DNA of 24,055 bases from NCBI GenBank assembly GCA_050330055.1, contig JBHJOF010000134.1, positions 1-24,055 on the forward strand, written 5' to 3'. Below are positions 1 to 7,249 of this stretch, in pieces (the stretch's first letter is position 1; each line of letters opens with the position of its first letter). The notes beneath the pieces are model-generated. The model was not told where the DNA came from and ran no database searches. It was given only the letters and a program-made list of their open reading frames with translations. The position numbers were made by a program, and so were the translations under genes. This stretch comes from JBHJOF01 sp050330055. Lineage in GTDB: Bacteria; Pseudomonadota; Alphaproteobacteria; Kiloniellales; JAKSDN01.

Positions 1-2
1 GG

Positions 3-737
3 GATGACACCGCGCCGCTGGCGCTCAGGCGCGAGCGCCTGGCGACGCCTTCGCAGCGCCGTTTTCAGGCCATCTATCACATCATTCGCGAGCGCATCAC
101 GCTGCTCAAGTACCCGCCGGGCACGATTCTCGACATCGACGCGCTCGCCGCCGAGTTCGACGTCAGCCGGACGCCGATCCGCAGCGTGCTGCAACAGCTC
201 TCCTACCACGGCCTGGTCGTCAGCCGGCACGGCGTGCGCACCAGCGTCGCGCCGATCGACTTCGAGAAGCTGAGGGAGGACAAGACCTTCCGCAGCTATC
301 TGGCCGAGCTGATCGGCGTGCTCTCGCCGCTTGCGCCGAGCGAGGCCGCGATCAAGGCGATGGCCGAGGCCAAGGCCGAGTGCCATGAGCTGATCGAGCA
401 CCCGGATCTCGAGACCTTTGCCCGCATCGACATGAAGGTGCATGGCGCGACCTGCAGCCTGATTGGCAATCGGCAGCTCCTGCAGGTCTACGACGACCTC
501 TACTTCCGGACCGCCAGGGTTTGGTTCTATTTCCTGCCCAGGCTCGACTGGCGCCAGGAAGTCACGATCTTCCATCAGGACATTGCGTCGCGATTGAGCG
601 CCATGGAGCGGGGCGATACCAAGGCGGTCGGCTTTCTCACCCGCAACGCGGTATCGGCCGTGCTGATCAGGCTCGATGCGCTGATCAGCCAGCTCGAGAA
701 GGCGCACGATCCGGGCGAGCCTCGCCTGCCGTCCTGA
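3..737 (+). CDS. GntR-family (FCD-type) transcriptional regulator, 5'-truncated
   Basis: A DNA-binding repressor or activator of the GntR family. The reading frame is open from base 3, so the true start lies left of the window; 244 codons are visible. The first ~75 visible residues form the winged helix (RITLLKYPPGTILDIDAL, then EFDVSRTPIRSVLQQL, then the wing around HGLVVSRHGV). The rest is an all-helical effector domain of FCD type, with an RIDMKVHGA segment and a late IFHQDIASRL segment where the family usually carries metal-binding His/Asp residues. An internal GTG at 186 would cut through the recognition helix and is not a real start. The gene converges on the next regulator with only 24 bp between the two stop codons. 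Its target is unknown because the upstream neighbour is outside the window. Confidence 0.85.
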   Translation, partial: DDTAPLALRRERLATPSQRRFQAIYHIIRERITLLKYPPGTILDIDALAAEFDVSRTPIRSVLQQLSYHGLVVSRHGVRTSVAPIDFEKLREDKTFRSYLAELIGVLSPLAPSEAAIKAMAEAKAECHELIEHPDLETFARIDMKVHGATCSLIGNRQLLQVYDDLYFRTARVWFYFLPRLDWRQEVTIFHQDIASRLSAMERGDTKAVGFLTRNAVSAVLIRLDALISQLEKAHDPGEPRLPS

Positions 738-761
738 GGTTGCGGGCGTTCCCCTCGGACT

Positions 762-1556
762 CTAGCTCCGATCGAGCCGCAGGAAGCGGTTCGTCATCTC
801 CGCCTCGCAGGACTCCATATAGGCCTGTGCCGCGCACATGTGCTCGTACATGATGCGGCGCACTTCCGCCTCGTCGCCCCGGTGCAGCGCGGCCAGTAGA
901 CCGACCTGGTAGTTGAAGCCGCTTTCCCGCAGCTCTGGGTTGGGCGTGCTGTAGATGCGCCGGCAGATCGTCAGGTTGCGCAGCAGGTTCTGCAGGAAGC
1001 CGCAGAAGAACCCAAGCACGGGATTGGGGCAGAGCGCGGCCAGTACCGAATGGAAGTCGAGCTCGGCCAGACGCTGGCGATACTCCTCGCCGAGGTTCGC
1101 CGGCGGGTGGTCGTAGAGCCGGATCGTGGCGTGCAGGCGCCGGTAGTCGGCCTCGTCTAGCTTGCCGACCAGCGAGGCCGCCATTTCCGGCTCCAGCAGC
1201 TTGCGCAGGGCATAGATGTCGCCGATGGTCGGCTGCGAAAAGAAGAAGTAGTTGCCGAGCAGCTCCATGGCGCGCCGGCCGTCGAGCTGGGCGATGTAGG
1301 CGCCGCCGCCGGGGCCCGTGCGGGTGCGGACCAGCCCCTGCGTCTGCAGCGCGCCGAGCGCCTCCCGGACGGTGCTCTTGGAGGCCTTGAACATCTCGAT
1401 GAGCTCGCGCTCCTGAGGCAAGCGGTCGCCCGGCTTCAGGTCGTGCTCGACGATCCAGTCCTTCAGGCGCTCGCTGATCTCCTCCGGGCGCTTGGCCGAT
1501 CGGGCAGGCGGTTCGGCCGTGGTGGCCTGTCTGCTGGCGCTTTCCTGCTCGCTCAC
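762..1556 (-). CDS. GntR-family (FadR/FCD-type) transcriptional regulator
   Basis: A 264-residue regulator that probably controls the adjoining ABC transporter and the divergent amidohydrolase. The winged helix spans about residues 24-90 (LKPGDRLPQERELIEMF, then KASKSTVREALGALQTQGLV, then a glycine-rich wing GPGGGAYIAQ). The FCD effector domain follows, with LDFHSVLAAL and YEHMCAAQAYME as likely metal or ligand-site segments. I chose the GTG at 1556 because family similarity begins near it and GGGAGGA lies about ten bases upstream. The open frame continues back to 1928, but that extension is low-complexity shadow of the ATPase gene. The start sits just past the TGA of the upstream ATPase gene, so this is the last gene of the minus-strand ABC operon. 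Regulation of its own operon is inferred from position. Confidence 0.87.
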   Translation of the reverse strand: MSEQESASRQATTAEPPARSAKRPEEISERLKDWIVEHDLKPGDRLPQERELIEMFKASKSTVREALGALQTQGLVRTRTGPGGGAYIAQLDGRRAMELLGNYFFFSQPTIGDIYALRKLLEPEMAASLVGKLDEADYRRLHATIRLYDHPPANLGEEYRQRLAELDFHSVLAALCPNPVLGFFCGFLQNLLRNLTICRRIYSTPNPELRESGFNYQVGLLAALHRGDEAEVRRIMYEHMCAAQAYMESCEAEMTNRFLRLDRS

Positions 1557-1557
1557 C

Positions 1558-2553
1558 TCAATGGGTCCTCCCGTTGTCCGACTCTTCCAAGGGGTAGAAG
1601 CAGGCGGCCTTGTGCGCCTCATCGCCCGGGGCTGCCAGGGCGGGGCGCTTGGCCCGGCAGTCCTCCCGGGCCCGGGGGCAGCGTGGCGCGAAGGCGCAGC
1701 CGGGCGGCGGCGCGTAAGGGTTGGGCAGTTCCGCCGGCCGGTCTTCGCCTTCGATATGGCGGCGCCCCGGCACCGGTGCGGACTCCAACAGCAGCTTGGT
1801 GTAGGGATGCCTTGGCGCCCGGAACAGCTCGGCGGCTGGCGCCATCTCAACGACCCGACCGAAGTACATGACCGCAACCCGATCGCTGATGCTTTCGACG
1901 ACCGATAGATCGTGGCTGATGAAGACATAAGTCAAGCCAAAGCGCGTCTTGAGCTCGTCCAGCAGGTTGAGCACCTGGGCCTGGACCGAGACGTCCAGGG
2001 CCGAGACCGGCTCGTCGAGCACGATGATGCTGGGCTCTGCGGCCAGGGCGCGGGCAATGCCGATGCGCTGGGCCTGTCCGCCGGAGAACTCGTGCGGATA
2101 GCGCTCAAGGAACTCCTCGCGCAGGTTGACGGCGTCCATCAGCTCCTTCAGGCGGTCTTCGCAGCGCTCGCGCGACAGGCCCAGCAGGTGGGTCATGGGC
2201 GCCATCAGGATCGAGCGGATGGTCTTGCGCGGGTTGAGCGAGCTCACCGGATCCTGGAAGACGTACTGGATCGTGGCCGCCAGCGGCCGTCCGTCGAGCC
2301 GTCCACCCGACTTGATCTCCTTGCCGCCCAGCCGGATGACGCCGTCGCTCGGCCGGTCGAGACCGACCAGCATGCGCGCCAGGGTCGACTTGCCGCAGCC
2401 CGATTCGCCGACGATGCCCAGGGTTTCGCCCTTGTGCACCTCGAGTGTGATGCCCTGCACGGCGTGGATGCTCGGCAGGCGCCCGCCGAGCAGGCGCCGC
2501 GCGCCGCCGAAACGGCGCGCCAAGCCGTCGACCTGCAGCAAGGCCGCGCTCAT
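1558..2553 (-). CDS. Peptide/oligopeptide-type ABC transporter ATP-binding protein (DppF/OppF-like)
   Basis: A 331-residue cytoplasmic ATPase that powers uptake by a family-5 (dipeptide/oligopeptide/nickel) ABC importer. Visible motifs are Walker A GESGCGKST at residues 49-57, a Q-loop in YVFQDPVSSLNPRKT, the signature FSGGQAQRIGIARAL, Walker B IIVLDEPVSALD and the H-loop FISHDLS. The C-terminus is the OppD/F-type extension: HPYTKLLLESAPVPG followed by the cysteine-bearing CAFAPRCPRAREDC. The start codon overlaps the upstream fusion gene by ATGA (2550-2553), which implies translational coupling. It would pair with the ATPase half of that fusion to give the two nucleotide-binding domains. The substrate cannot be read from this protein. 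Confidence 0.92.
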   Translation of the reverse strand: MSAALLQVDGLARRFGGARRLLGGRLPSIHAVQGITLEVHKGETLGIVGESGCGKSTLARMLVGLDRPSDGVIRLGGKEIKSGGRLDGRPLAATIQYVFQDPVSSLNPRKTIRSILMAPMTHLLGLSRERCEDRLKELMDAVNLREEFLERYPHEFSGGQAQRIGIARALAAEPSIIVLDEPVSALDVSVQAQVLNLLDELKTRFGLTYVFISHDLSVVESISDRVAVMYFGRVVEMAPAAELFRAPRHPYTKLLLESAPVPGRRHIEGEDRPAELPNPYAPPPGCAFAPRCPRAREDCRAKRPALAAPGDEAHKAACFYPLEESDNGRTH

Positions 2554-4502
2554 CTCGCACGCTCCCCTTCGGATGCGTCGAGCGGATAGACGCAGCGCAC
2601 CGCGCGCGACGGGCCAAGGGGATCGAGCGTGATGTCGCCCCTACGGCAGTCGGCCCGGGCCCTGGGGCAGCGGTCGGCGAAGGCGCAGCCGGCGGGCAGG
2701 CGGTTGACCGCGGGGGGCAGGCCGGGAATGGCGTCGAGCCGGCGCTCGGGCTCGCCCAGCACCGGCACGCAATCGATCAGCTTGCGGGTATAGGGGTGAG
2801 CCGGCGTGGCCAGCACCGCCTCGGTCGGGCCGATCTCGACGATGCGCCCGGCGTACATCACCGCCACCCGGTCGCAGATCTCGGAGACCACGCCGAAATC
2901 ATGGGTGATGAAGAGGACCGCTGCCTGCTTGCCCATGCGCAGGCGGTTGAGCAGCTTCAACATCTGCGCCTGCACCGTGACGTCGAGCGCCGTGGTCGGC
3001 TCGTCGGCGATCAGGATTTCCGGGTCGTTGGCGAGCGCCATGGCGATGCAGATGCGCTGGCGCATGCCGCCGGACAGCTCGTGCGGATAGGACTCCATGC
3101 GCTGCTCGGCGCTGGGGATCTGCACCTGCCTCAGCAGCTCGACCGCCAAGGCGTGCGCCGCCCGATAGTCCAGGGGCTGATGGGCGCGGATCGCCTCGAT
3201 GATCTGATCGCCGACGGTGAAGAGCGGATGCAGGGTGGACAGCGGATCCTGGAACACGCAGGCGAAGCTGCCACCGCGCAGCTGGCGCAGGCGGGCGTCG
3301 CCGACGTCGAGCAGGTCTTCCCCCTGATAGGTAACGCTGCCGCCGACGATGCGGCCGGGCGGGGTCGGGACCAGCCCCAGCAGCGACATGGCTGTGACCG
3401 ACTTGCCCGATCCCGATTCCCCGACCAGGCCCAGGCATTCCTTTGGGTTCAAGTGGAAGTCGACCCCGCCGACTGCACGGTAGACCTCGCTGCCGACGCG
3501 GAACTCCGTCGTCAGCTCGCGGACCTTCAGCAAAGCGTTCGGGTTGTCCTGCTCCTTGTCGGTCCTGTCACGGTCCCGCGCGACGTCGGTCCGGGCCGAG
3601 GGCCGGCCGAGCGCGCCGGACTTCAGGCGCGGGTCGAGCACGTCGCGGATGCCGTCGCCCATCAGATTGATGCTCATCACCAGGATGAAGATCATCAGGC
3701 CGGGAATGATCGAGACATGCGGCGCGGTGAAGAGCTGGCGGCGGCCCTCGCCCAGCATCGAACCGAGATCGGCCTGCGGCGGCTGCGCGCCCAGGCCGAG
3801 GAAGCTGAGGCCCGCCGTTTCCAGGATCATCCAGCCGACCGTCGTTGCCATGGTGATCACGATCACCGGCAGCACGTTCGGCAGCACCTCGGTCATGAGG
3901 ATCGAGACGTTGCCCTTGCCCGACATGCGCGCGGCATCGACGAACTCGCGGTGCGCCAGGCTTACGGTCACGCCGCGGATGTTGCGCGCGAAGAAGGGTA
4001 TGTTGACGATGGCAATGGCGTAGAGCGCATTCATCAGGCCGGGCCCGAGCGCGGCGACGATGGCGAGCGCCAGCAGGATGTAGGGAAAGGCCATAAGCAT
4101 GTCGATGCCGCGCATGATCAGGTTGTCGCTGCGCCCGCCGCTGTAGCCGGCGATCAGGCCGATCAGCGAGCCGATGACCGCCGCGACCAATGTGGCCGAC
4201 AGCCCGACGGCGATGGAGGTGCGCGTGCCGAACAGCAGCCGGCTCAATAGATCGCGGCCGAGCTGATCGGTCCCCAGGAGATGGCTGTCGCTCAGCGGCG
4301 GCAGCAGGCGCTTGGCCGGGTCGGTCACGTCCGGGGACGGCAGCGGCAACAGGGGAGCCAGCAGGACGAGAACGGCGACCAGGCCCAGCACGATCAGGCC
4401 GCCGGCCGCGAGCCGGTTGGCCGAGAAGAGGCGCCAGGGGCTGGGCCGGCCGGAGCGCGCGGCGCCGGCTTGCGGCTTGGCGGCGACCGCGGCCTGAGTC
4501 AT
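2550..4502 (-). CDS. Fused ABC permease-ATPase (DppC-like permease joined to DppD-like ATPase)
   Basis: One uninterrupted 650-codon frame holds two proteins that are usually separate. Residues 1-294 are a DppC/OppC-type inner-membrane permease: first membrane helix around 33-53, the LLGTDQLGRDLLSRLL segment, the EAA cytoplasmic loop around 184-212, and the usual permease C-terminus GDGIRDVLDPRLK. A charged linker of about 30 residues follows. Residues ~324-650 are an ATPase with Walker A GESGSGKS at 361-368, signature LSGGMRQRICIAMAL from 476, Walker B ILIADEPTTALD from 496, FITHDFG, and the C-terminal HPYTRKLIDCVP and CAFADRCPRARADC segments. It overlaps both operon neighbours by ATGA, at 4499-4502 and 2550-2553. 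Similar permease/ATPase fusions are known in some alphaproteobacteria and actinobacteria, so this is a minority architecture rather than a sequencing artefact. Confidence 0.92.
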   Translation of the reverse strand: MTQAAVAAKPQAGAARSGRPSPWRLFSANRLAAGGLIVLGLVAVLVLLAPLLPLPSPDVTDPAKRLLPPLSDSHLLGTDQLGRDLLSRLLFGTRTSIAVGLSATLVAAVIGSLIGLIAGYSGGRSDNLIMRGIDMLMAFPYILLALAIVAALGPGLMNALYAIAIVNIPFFARNIRGVTVSLAHREFVDAARMSGKGNVSILMTEVLPNVLPVIVITMATTVGWMILETAGLSFLGLGAQPPQADLGSMLGEGRRQLFTAPHVSIIPGLMIFILVMSINLMGDGIRDVLDPRLKSGALGRPSARTDVARDRDRTDKEQDNPNALLKVRELTTEFRVGSEVYRAVGGVDFHLNPKECLGLVGESGSGKSVTAMSLLGLVPTPPGRIVGGSVTYQGEDLLDVGDARLRQLRGGSFACVFQDPLSTLHPLFTVGDQIIEAIRAHQPLDYRAAHALAVELLRQVQIPSAEQRMESYPHELSGGMRQRICIAMALANDPEILIADEPTTALDVTVQAQMLKLLNRLRMGKQAAVLFITHDFGVVSEICDRVAVMYAGRIVEIGPTEAVLATPAHPYTRKLIDCVPVLGEPERRLDAIPGLPPAVNRLPAGCAFADRCPRARADCRRGDITLDPLGPSRAVRCVYPLDASEGERAR

Positions 4503-5446
4503 GTCTTCAGCCTCGGATCGAGCAGGTGCTGGGCTACGTCGGCCAGCAGGTTGAACAGCACGTAGCTCGCGGCAACCACCAGGACGCCGCCCTGGACCAG
4601 CAGCAGATCACGCGTGGAGATCGCCTTGACCAGCATGCCGCCGATGCCGGGCCACTGGAACACGGTCTCGATGTAGACCGCGCCGCCGAGCACGAAGCCC
4701 GCCTGGATGCCGAGCACCGGTATCACGCTGACCAGCGCCGCCTTGAAGGCGTGGCGATAGATCACGCGCCGCTCCTCGAGCCCCTTGGCGCGCGCCGTGC
4801 GGATGTAGTCCTGGCGCAGTACCTCGAGCATCGCGGTGCGCGTCAGCCGGGCGATGACGCCGGTGGCGACGACCGCCAGCGTCACCGCCGGCAGGATCAG
4901 GTGCAGCAGCAGATCGGGCAGGTCGCCGCCGCCGTAGATGGCGTACATGCCGCTGGCGGGCAGCAGCTTCCAATGCACCGCGAAGCCCAGGATCAGCAGC
5001 AGACCGAGCCAGAAGGACGGCATCGAGAGGCCGATAAGCACGAGGACGGTGATGATGCGGTCGGCCCAGCCGAACTGGCGCACGGCGGAGACGATGCCGG
5101 CCAGCAGGCCGAACAGCGAGCAGAGCAGCATGGAAGCGCCGGCGAGGATCAGCGTGGCGCCGAAACGCTCCAGCACCTCGTCGATCACCGGGCGGTTGAG
5201 CGTGTAGGAGCGCCCGAAGTCGCCCTGCAGCAGGTTGCCGATCCAGATGACGTACTGCTCGAGCAGGGACTTATCGAGCCCGAGCTGCTCGTTGAGCCTG
5301 GCCACGTTCTCGGGCGTCGCGTAGGCGCCGAGGATGGCGGTCGCCGGATCGCCCGGGATCATGGCCATGATCAGGAAGATGATGACCGTCAGCCCGAACA
5401 GCACCGGCACGGCCGCCAGCAAGCGCTTGAGGATGTAGAGACCCAT
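4499..5446 (-). CDS. Peptide-type ABC transporter permease (DppB-like)
   Basis: A 315-residue inner-membrane permease that partners the DppC-like half of the downstream fusion protein. It has the classical DppB layout: an N-terminal helix LAAVPVLFGLTVIIFLIMAM, the motif IPGDPATAILG, a periplasmic stretch with GLDKSLLEQYVIW and GDFGRSYTLNRPV, then five more hydrophobic segments. The EAA loop sits around VLRQDYIRTARAKGLEERRV. The C-terminus LFNLLADVAQHLLDPRLKT is typical of full-length members. The likely SD is AAGG/GGAG just upstream of the ATG at 5446. The stop overlaps the next start by ATGA. A strong hairpin region separates it from the preceding binding-protein gene. Confidence 0.93.
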   Translation of the reverse strand: MGLYILKRLLAAVPVLFGLTVIIFLIMAMIPGDPATAILGAYATPENVARLNEQLGLDKSLLEQYVIWIGNLLQGDFGRSYTLNRPVIDEVLERFGATLILAGASMLLCSLFGLLAGIVSAVRQFGWADRIITVLVLIGLSMPSFWLGLLLILGFAVHWKLLPASGMYAIYGGGDLPDLLLHLILPAVTLAVVATGVIARLTRTAMLEVLRQDYIRTARAKGLEERRVIYRHAFKAALVSVIPVLGIQAGFVLGGAVYIETVFQWPGIGGMLVKAISTRDLLLVQGGVLVVAASYVLFNLLADVAQHLLDPRLKT

Positions 5447-5486
5447 CCGCTCCAGCCTTTGCAGCGCTAGCGCGACAAGCTTGGAC

Positions 5487-5530
5487 GGCCGGGCCCCGCG
5501 AAGGCAAGTGCGCCTTTGCGGAGCCCGGCC
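5487..5530 (-). promoter_or_regulatory. Long intercistronic stem-loop between binding-protein and permease genes
   Basis: In the minus-strand transcript, GGCCGGGC (5530-5523) pairs with GCCCGGCC (5494-5487). A U-G wobble and a ten-base inner stem (CCGCAAAGGC with GCCTTCGCGG, one A-C mismatch) follow, closed by a six-base loop. No run of T follows, so it is not a standard intrinsic terminator. Such stems after the first gene of a binding-protein operon usually raise binding-protein mRNA over permease mRNA by blocking 3' exonucleases or causing partial termination. That role is inferred here. Confidence 0.6.
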
Positions 5531-5539
5531 GCCGGGCTC
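5521..5539 (-). promoter_or_regulatory. Perfect hairpin over the binding-protein stop codon, overlapping the longer stem-loop
   Basis: GAGCCCGG and CCGGGCTC are perfect eight-base arms around a three-base loop. The structure overlaps two bases of the binding-protein stop codon (5538-5540). Its 3' arm in the transcript (5528-5521) shares bases with the 5' arm of the longer stem-loop (5530-5523), so the two cannot form together. A ribosome at the stop codon would mask this hairpin and favour the longer one. Confidence 0.5.
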
Positions 5540-7127
5540 AGGACTTCGACACGCCGCTCAGCAGCAGGAAGAACGAGGGCTGCAGCTTGAAGCCGGACAC
5601 GCGGTCGCTGGTCACCGCATTCTGCTTCCAGTTGGCGACGAAAACCCAGGGTGCGTCCTCCTGGACGATCTCCTGCATCTCCTTGTAGAGACTTGCGCGC
5701 TCCTGCTGGTCGGTCGAGCGGCGGGCCGCCTCCAGAAGCTCGTCGACCTTCGGGTTGGAGTAGTAGCCGGAGTTGAAGCCGCCCTTGTCGGGGAAGGCGT
5801 CGGTGCGCAGCGCCAGGTAGGGGAGCGTATCGGGATCGTTGGTCATCCAGGCCATCTCGGCCATGTCGGCCTTGCCTTCGAGCCCGGGGTTCACCTTGCC
5901 GAGGAAGGTGTTCCATTCGTAGGTCTCGATCGCCACGTTGAGGCCGACCTTTGCCAGATCGGCCTGGATGGCGGTGCCCATCGGCACGGGATCCAGCATG
6001 CCCGAGCCGCCCTCGGTCACGTAGAAGGTCAGCTTTGCGTCCTCGAAACCGGCCTCCTTGATGAGCTCGCGCGCCTTCTCCGGGTCATGAGGATAGGGTT
6101 CCAGGCTCTTGTTGTAGGCCCAGGAGAAGGCCGGCGGCGTCGGGCCGGCGGCCACCTCGGCGGTGCCCTGCAGGACGTTCTCGACCAGCGATTCCTTGTC
6201 AATCGCGTAGTTCACCGCCTGGCGCATGCGCTTGTCGGCAAAGGGGCCTTCCTTGGCGTTGAGGATCAGGAACCAGACGTGCGGTCCGGCCTGTTCGTGC
6301 ACCGAATAGCCGGGACCCCCGGCGAAGGTTGCGACGTTGTCGGGCGGCACCTCGACCATCAGGTCGATACCGCCGGACAGCATCTCGGCGACGCGCGTGT
6401 TTGCGTCTGTGATCGGGCGGAAGACCACGGCTTCCAGCGACGGCGCCCCGTCCCAGTAGTCGTCATTGCGCACGACGACGACCTTGGCGTTGCTCTCCCA
6501 CTCGGCGAAGCGGAAGGCGCCGGTGCCCGAGGGATTGCGACCGACGTCCTCGCCGTGCTGCTCGACGGCGGCGGGCGAGACGATCAGGCCGGTCGGATAG
6601 GCCAGGTTGGAAAGGAAGGGCGCATAGGGTTCGTTCAAGGAGAAGACCACGGTGCGCTCGTCCTTGGCCTCGACCGAGTCGATCGCACCGAAGAAGAAGG
6701 ACAGCGGGAACGGCCCCGTGTTGTGATAGGGGTGATTCTCGTCGAGCATGCGATCGAAGTTGAACTTCACGGCCTCGGCGGTCAGTGGCGAGCCGTCGTG
6801 GAAGGTGACGCCTTCGCGCAGGGTGAAGGTGTAAACCAGACCGTCGTCGCTGATGGTCCAGGACTCGGCCAGCGCCGGCTCGACCTCCAGCGTGCCGTCC
6901 TTGTAGCGCACCAGGCCGTCATAGAGGTTCATCAGGATGCGGAAGTCGTTGACCGCCGTCACCGTGTGCGGATCGAGCGACTTCGGCTCGGCGATCTGGC
7001 CCACCACCAGCACGTTGGGCGGCGTCTGAGCCGGTGCTTCGACAGGGCTGAGGACGGCCACGACCGCCAGCACGGCGGCGCCGACCAAGCCATGAGCCCA
7101 CTTGAGGGCGGCAAACTGCTTTCTCAT
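5538..7127 (-). CDS. ABC transporter substrate-binding protein, family 5 (peptide-type)
   Basis: A 529-residue periplasmic binding protein that delivers solute to the DppB/DppC-like permeases encoded next. A Sec signal peptide occupies residues 1-33: basic MRKQFAALK, hydrophobic LVGAAVLAVVAVL, and cleavage near EAPA-QTPP. Family-5 landmarks follow: EPKSLDPHTVTAVND, LVRYKDGTLEVEPALAESW, the YTFTLREGVTFHDGSPLTAEAV-type segment that defines the family, GTGAFRFAEW, RMRQAVNYAIDKE and PHDPEKARELIKEAGF. Length is normal for the family. The ATG at 7127 is preceded by GGGGAG seven bases away. It is the first gene of the operon and is divergent from the amidohydrolase. The ligand could be a peptide, opine-like compound or other amide; the family is too broad to choose. 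Confidence 0.93.
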   Translation of the reverse strand: MRKQFAALKWAHGLVGAAVLAVVAVLSPVEAPAQTPPNVLVVGQIAEPKSLDPHTVTAVNDFRILMNLYDGLVRYKDGTLEVEPALAESWTISDDGLVYTFTLREGVTFHDGSPLTAEAVKFNFDRMLDENHPYHNTGPFPLSFFFGAIDSVEAKDERTVVFSLNEPYAPFLSNLAYPTGLIVSPAAVEQHGEDVGRNPSGTGAFRFAEWESNAKVVVVRNDDYWDGAPSLEAVVFRPITDANTRVAEMLSGGIDLMVEVPPDNVATFAGGPGYSVHEQAGPHVWFLILNAKEGPFADKRMRQAVNYAIDKESLVENVLQGTAEVAAGPTPPAFSWAYNKSLEPYPHDPEKARELIKEAGFEDAKLTFYVTEGGSGMLDPVPMGTAIQADLAKVGLNVAIETYEWNTFLGKVNPGLEGKADMAEMAWMTNDPDTLPYLALRTDAFPDKGGFNSGYYSNPKVDELLEAARRSTDQQERASLYKEMQEIVQEDAPWVFVANWKQNAVTSDRVSGFKLQPSFFLLLSGVSKS

Positions 7128-7169
7128 CGTGACGCTCCCCTGAACTTGCTTATGATTTGATCGGCAAAT

Positions 7170-7212
7170 TTATCATTATAAAATCCTGTCCTGCAAGAAT
7201 TTATTATGATAA
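7170..7212. promoter_or_regulatory. AT-rich inverted repeat overlapping divergent promoters (candidate GntR operator)
   Basis: TTATCATTATAAA at 7170-7182 and TTTATTATGATAA at 7200-7212 are inverted copies matching at 12 of 13 positions, separated by 17 bases. The left arm contains a perfect minus-strand TATAAT (7175-7180), about 47 bases before the binding-protein start. The right arm contains TATGAT (7205-7210), a possible plus-strand -10 for the amidohydrolase gene. I see no convincing -35 for either. The stretch is markedly AT-rich against its surroundings. Binding by the operon's own GntR protein is an inference. Confidence 0.5.
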
Positions 7213-7249
7213 TTTTTCAGGCAACTCGCATCAGCTCTCCGGGGGAGGC

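Noticed and set aside
5481..7160. Plus-strand open frame of 559 codons
   Set aside because: It is a shadow of the Sec-type binding-protein gene on the minus strand, without RBS support or domain motifs.
7157..7249. N-terminal extension of the M20 hydrolase from an ATG at 7157
   Set aside because: The extension is translated from the AT-rich promoter/operator region and has no family similarity, whereas the ATG at 7250 has an excellent SD.
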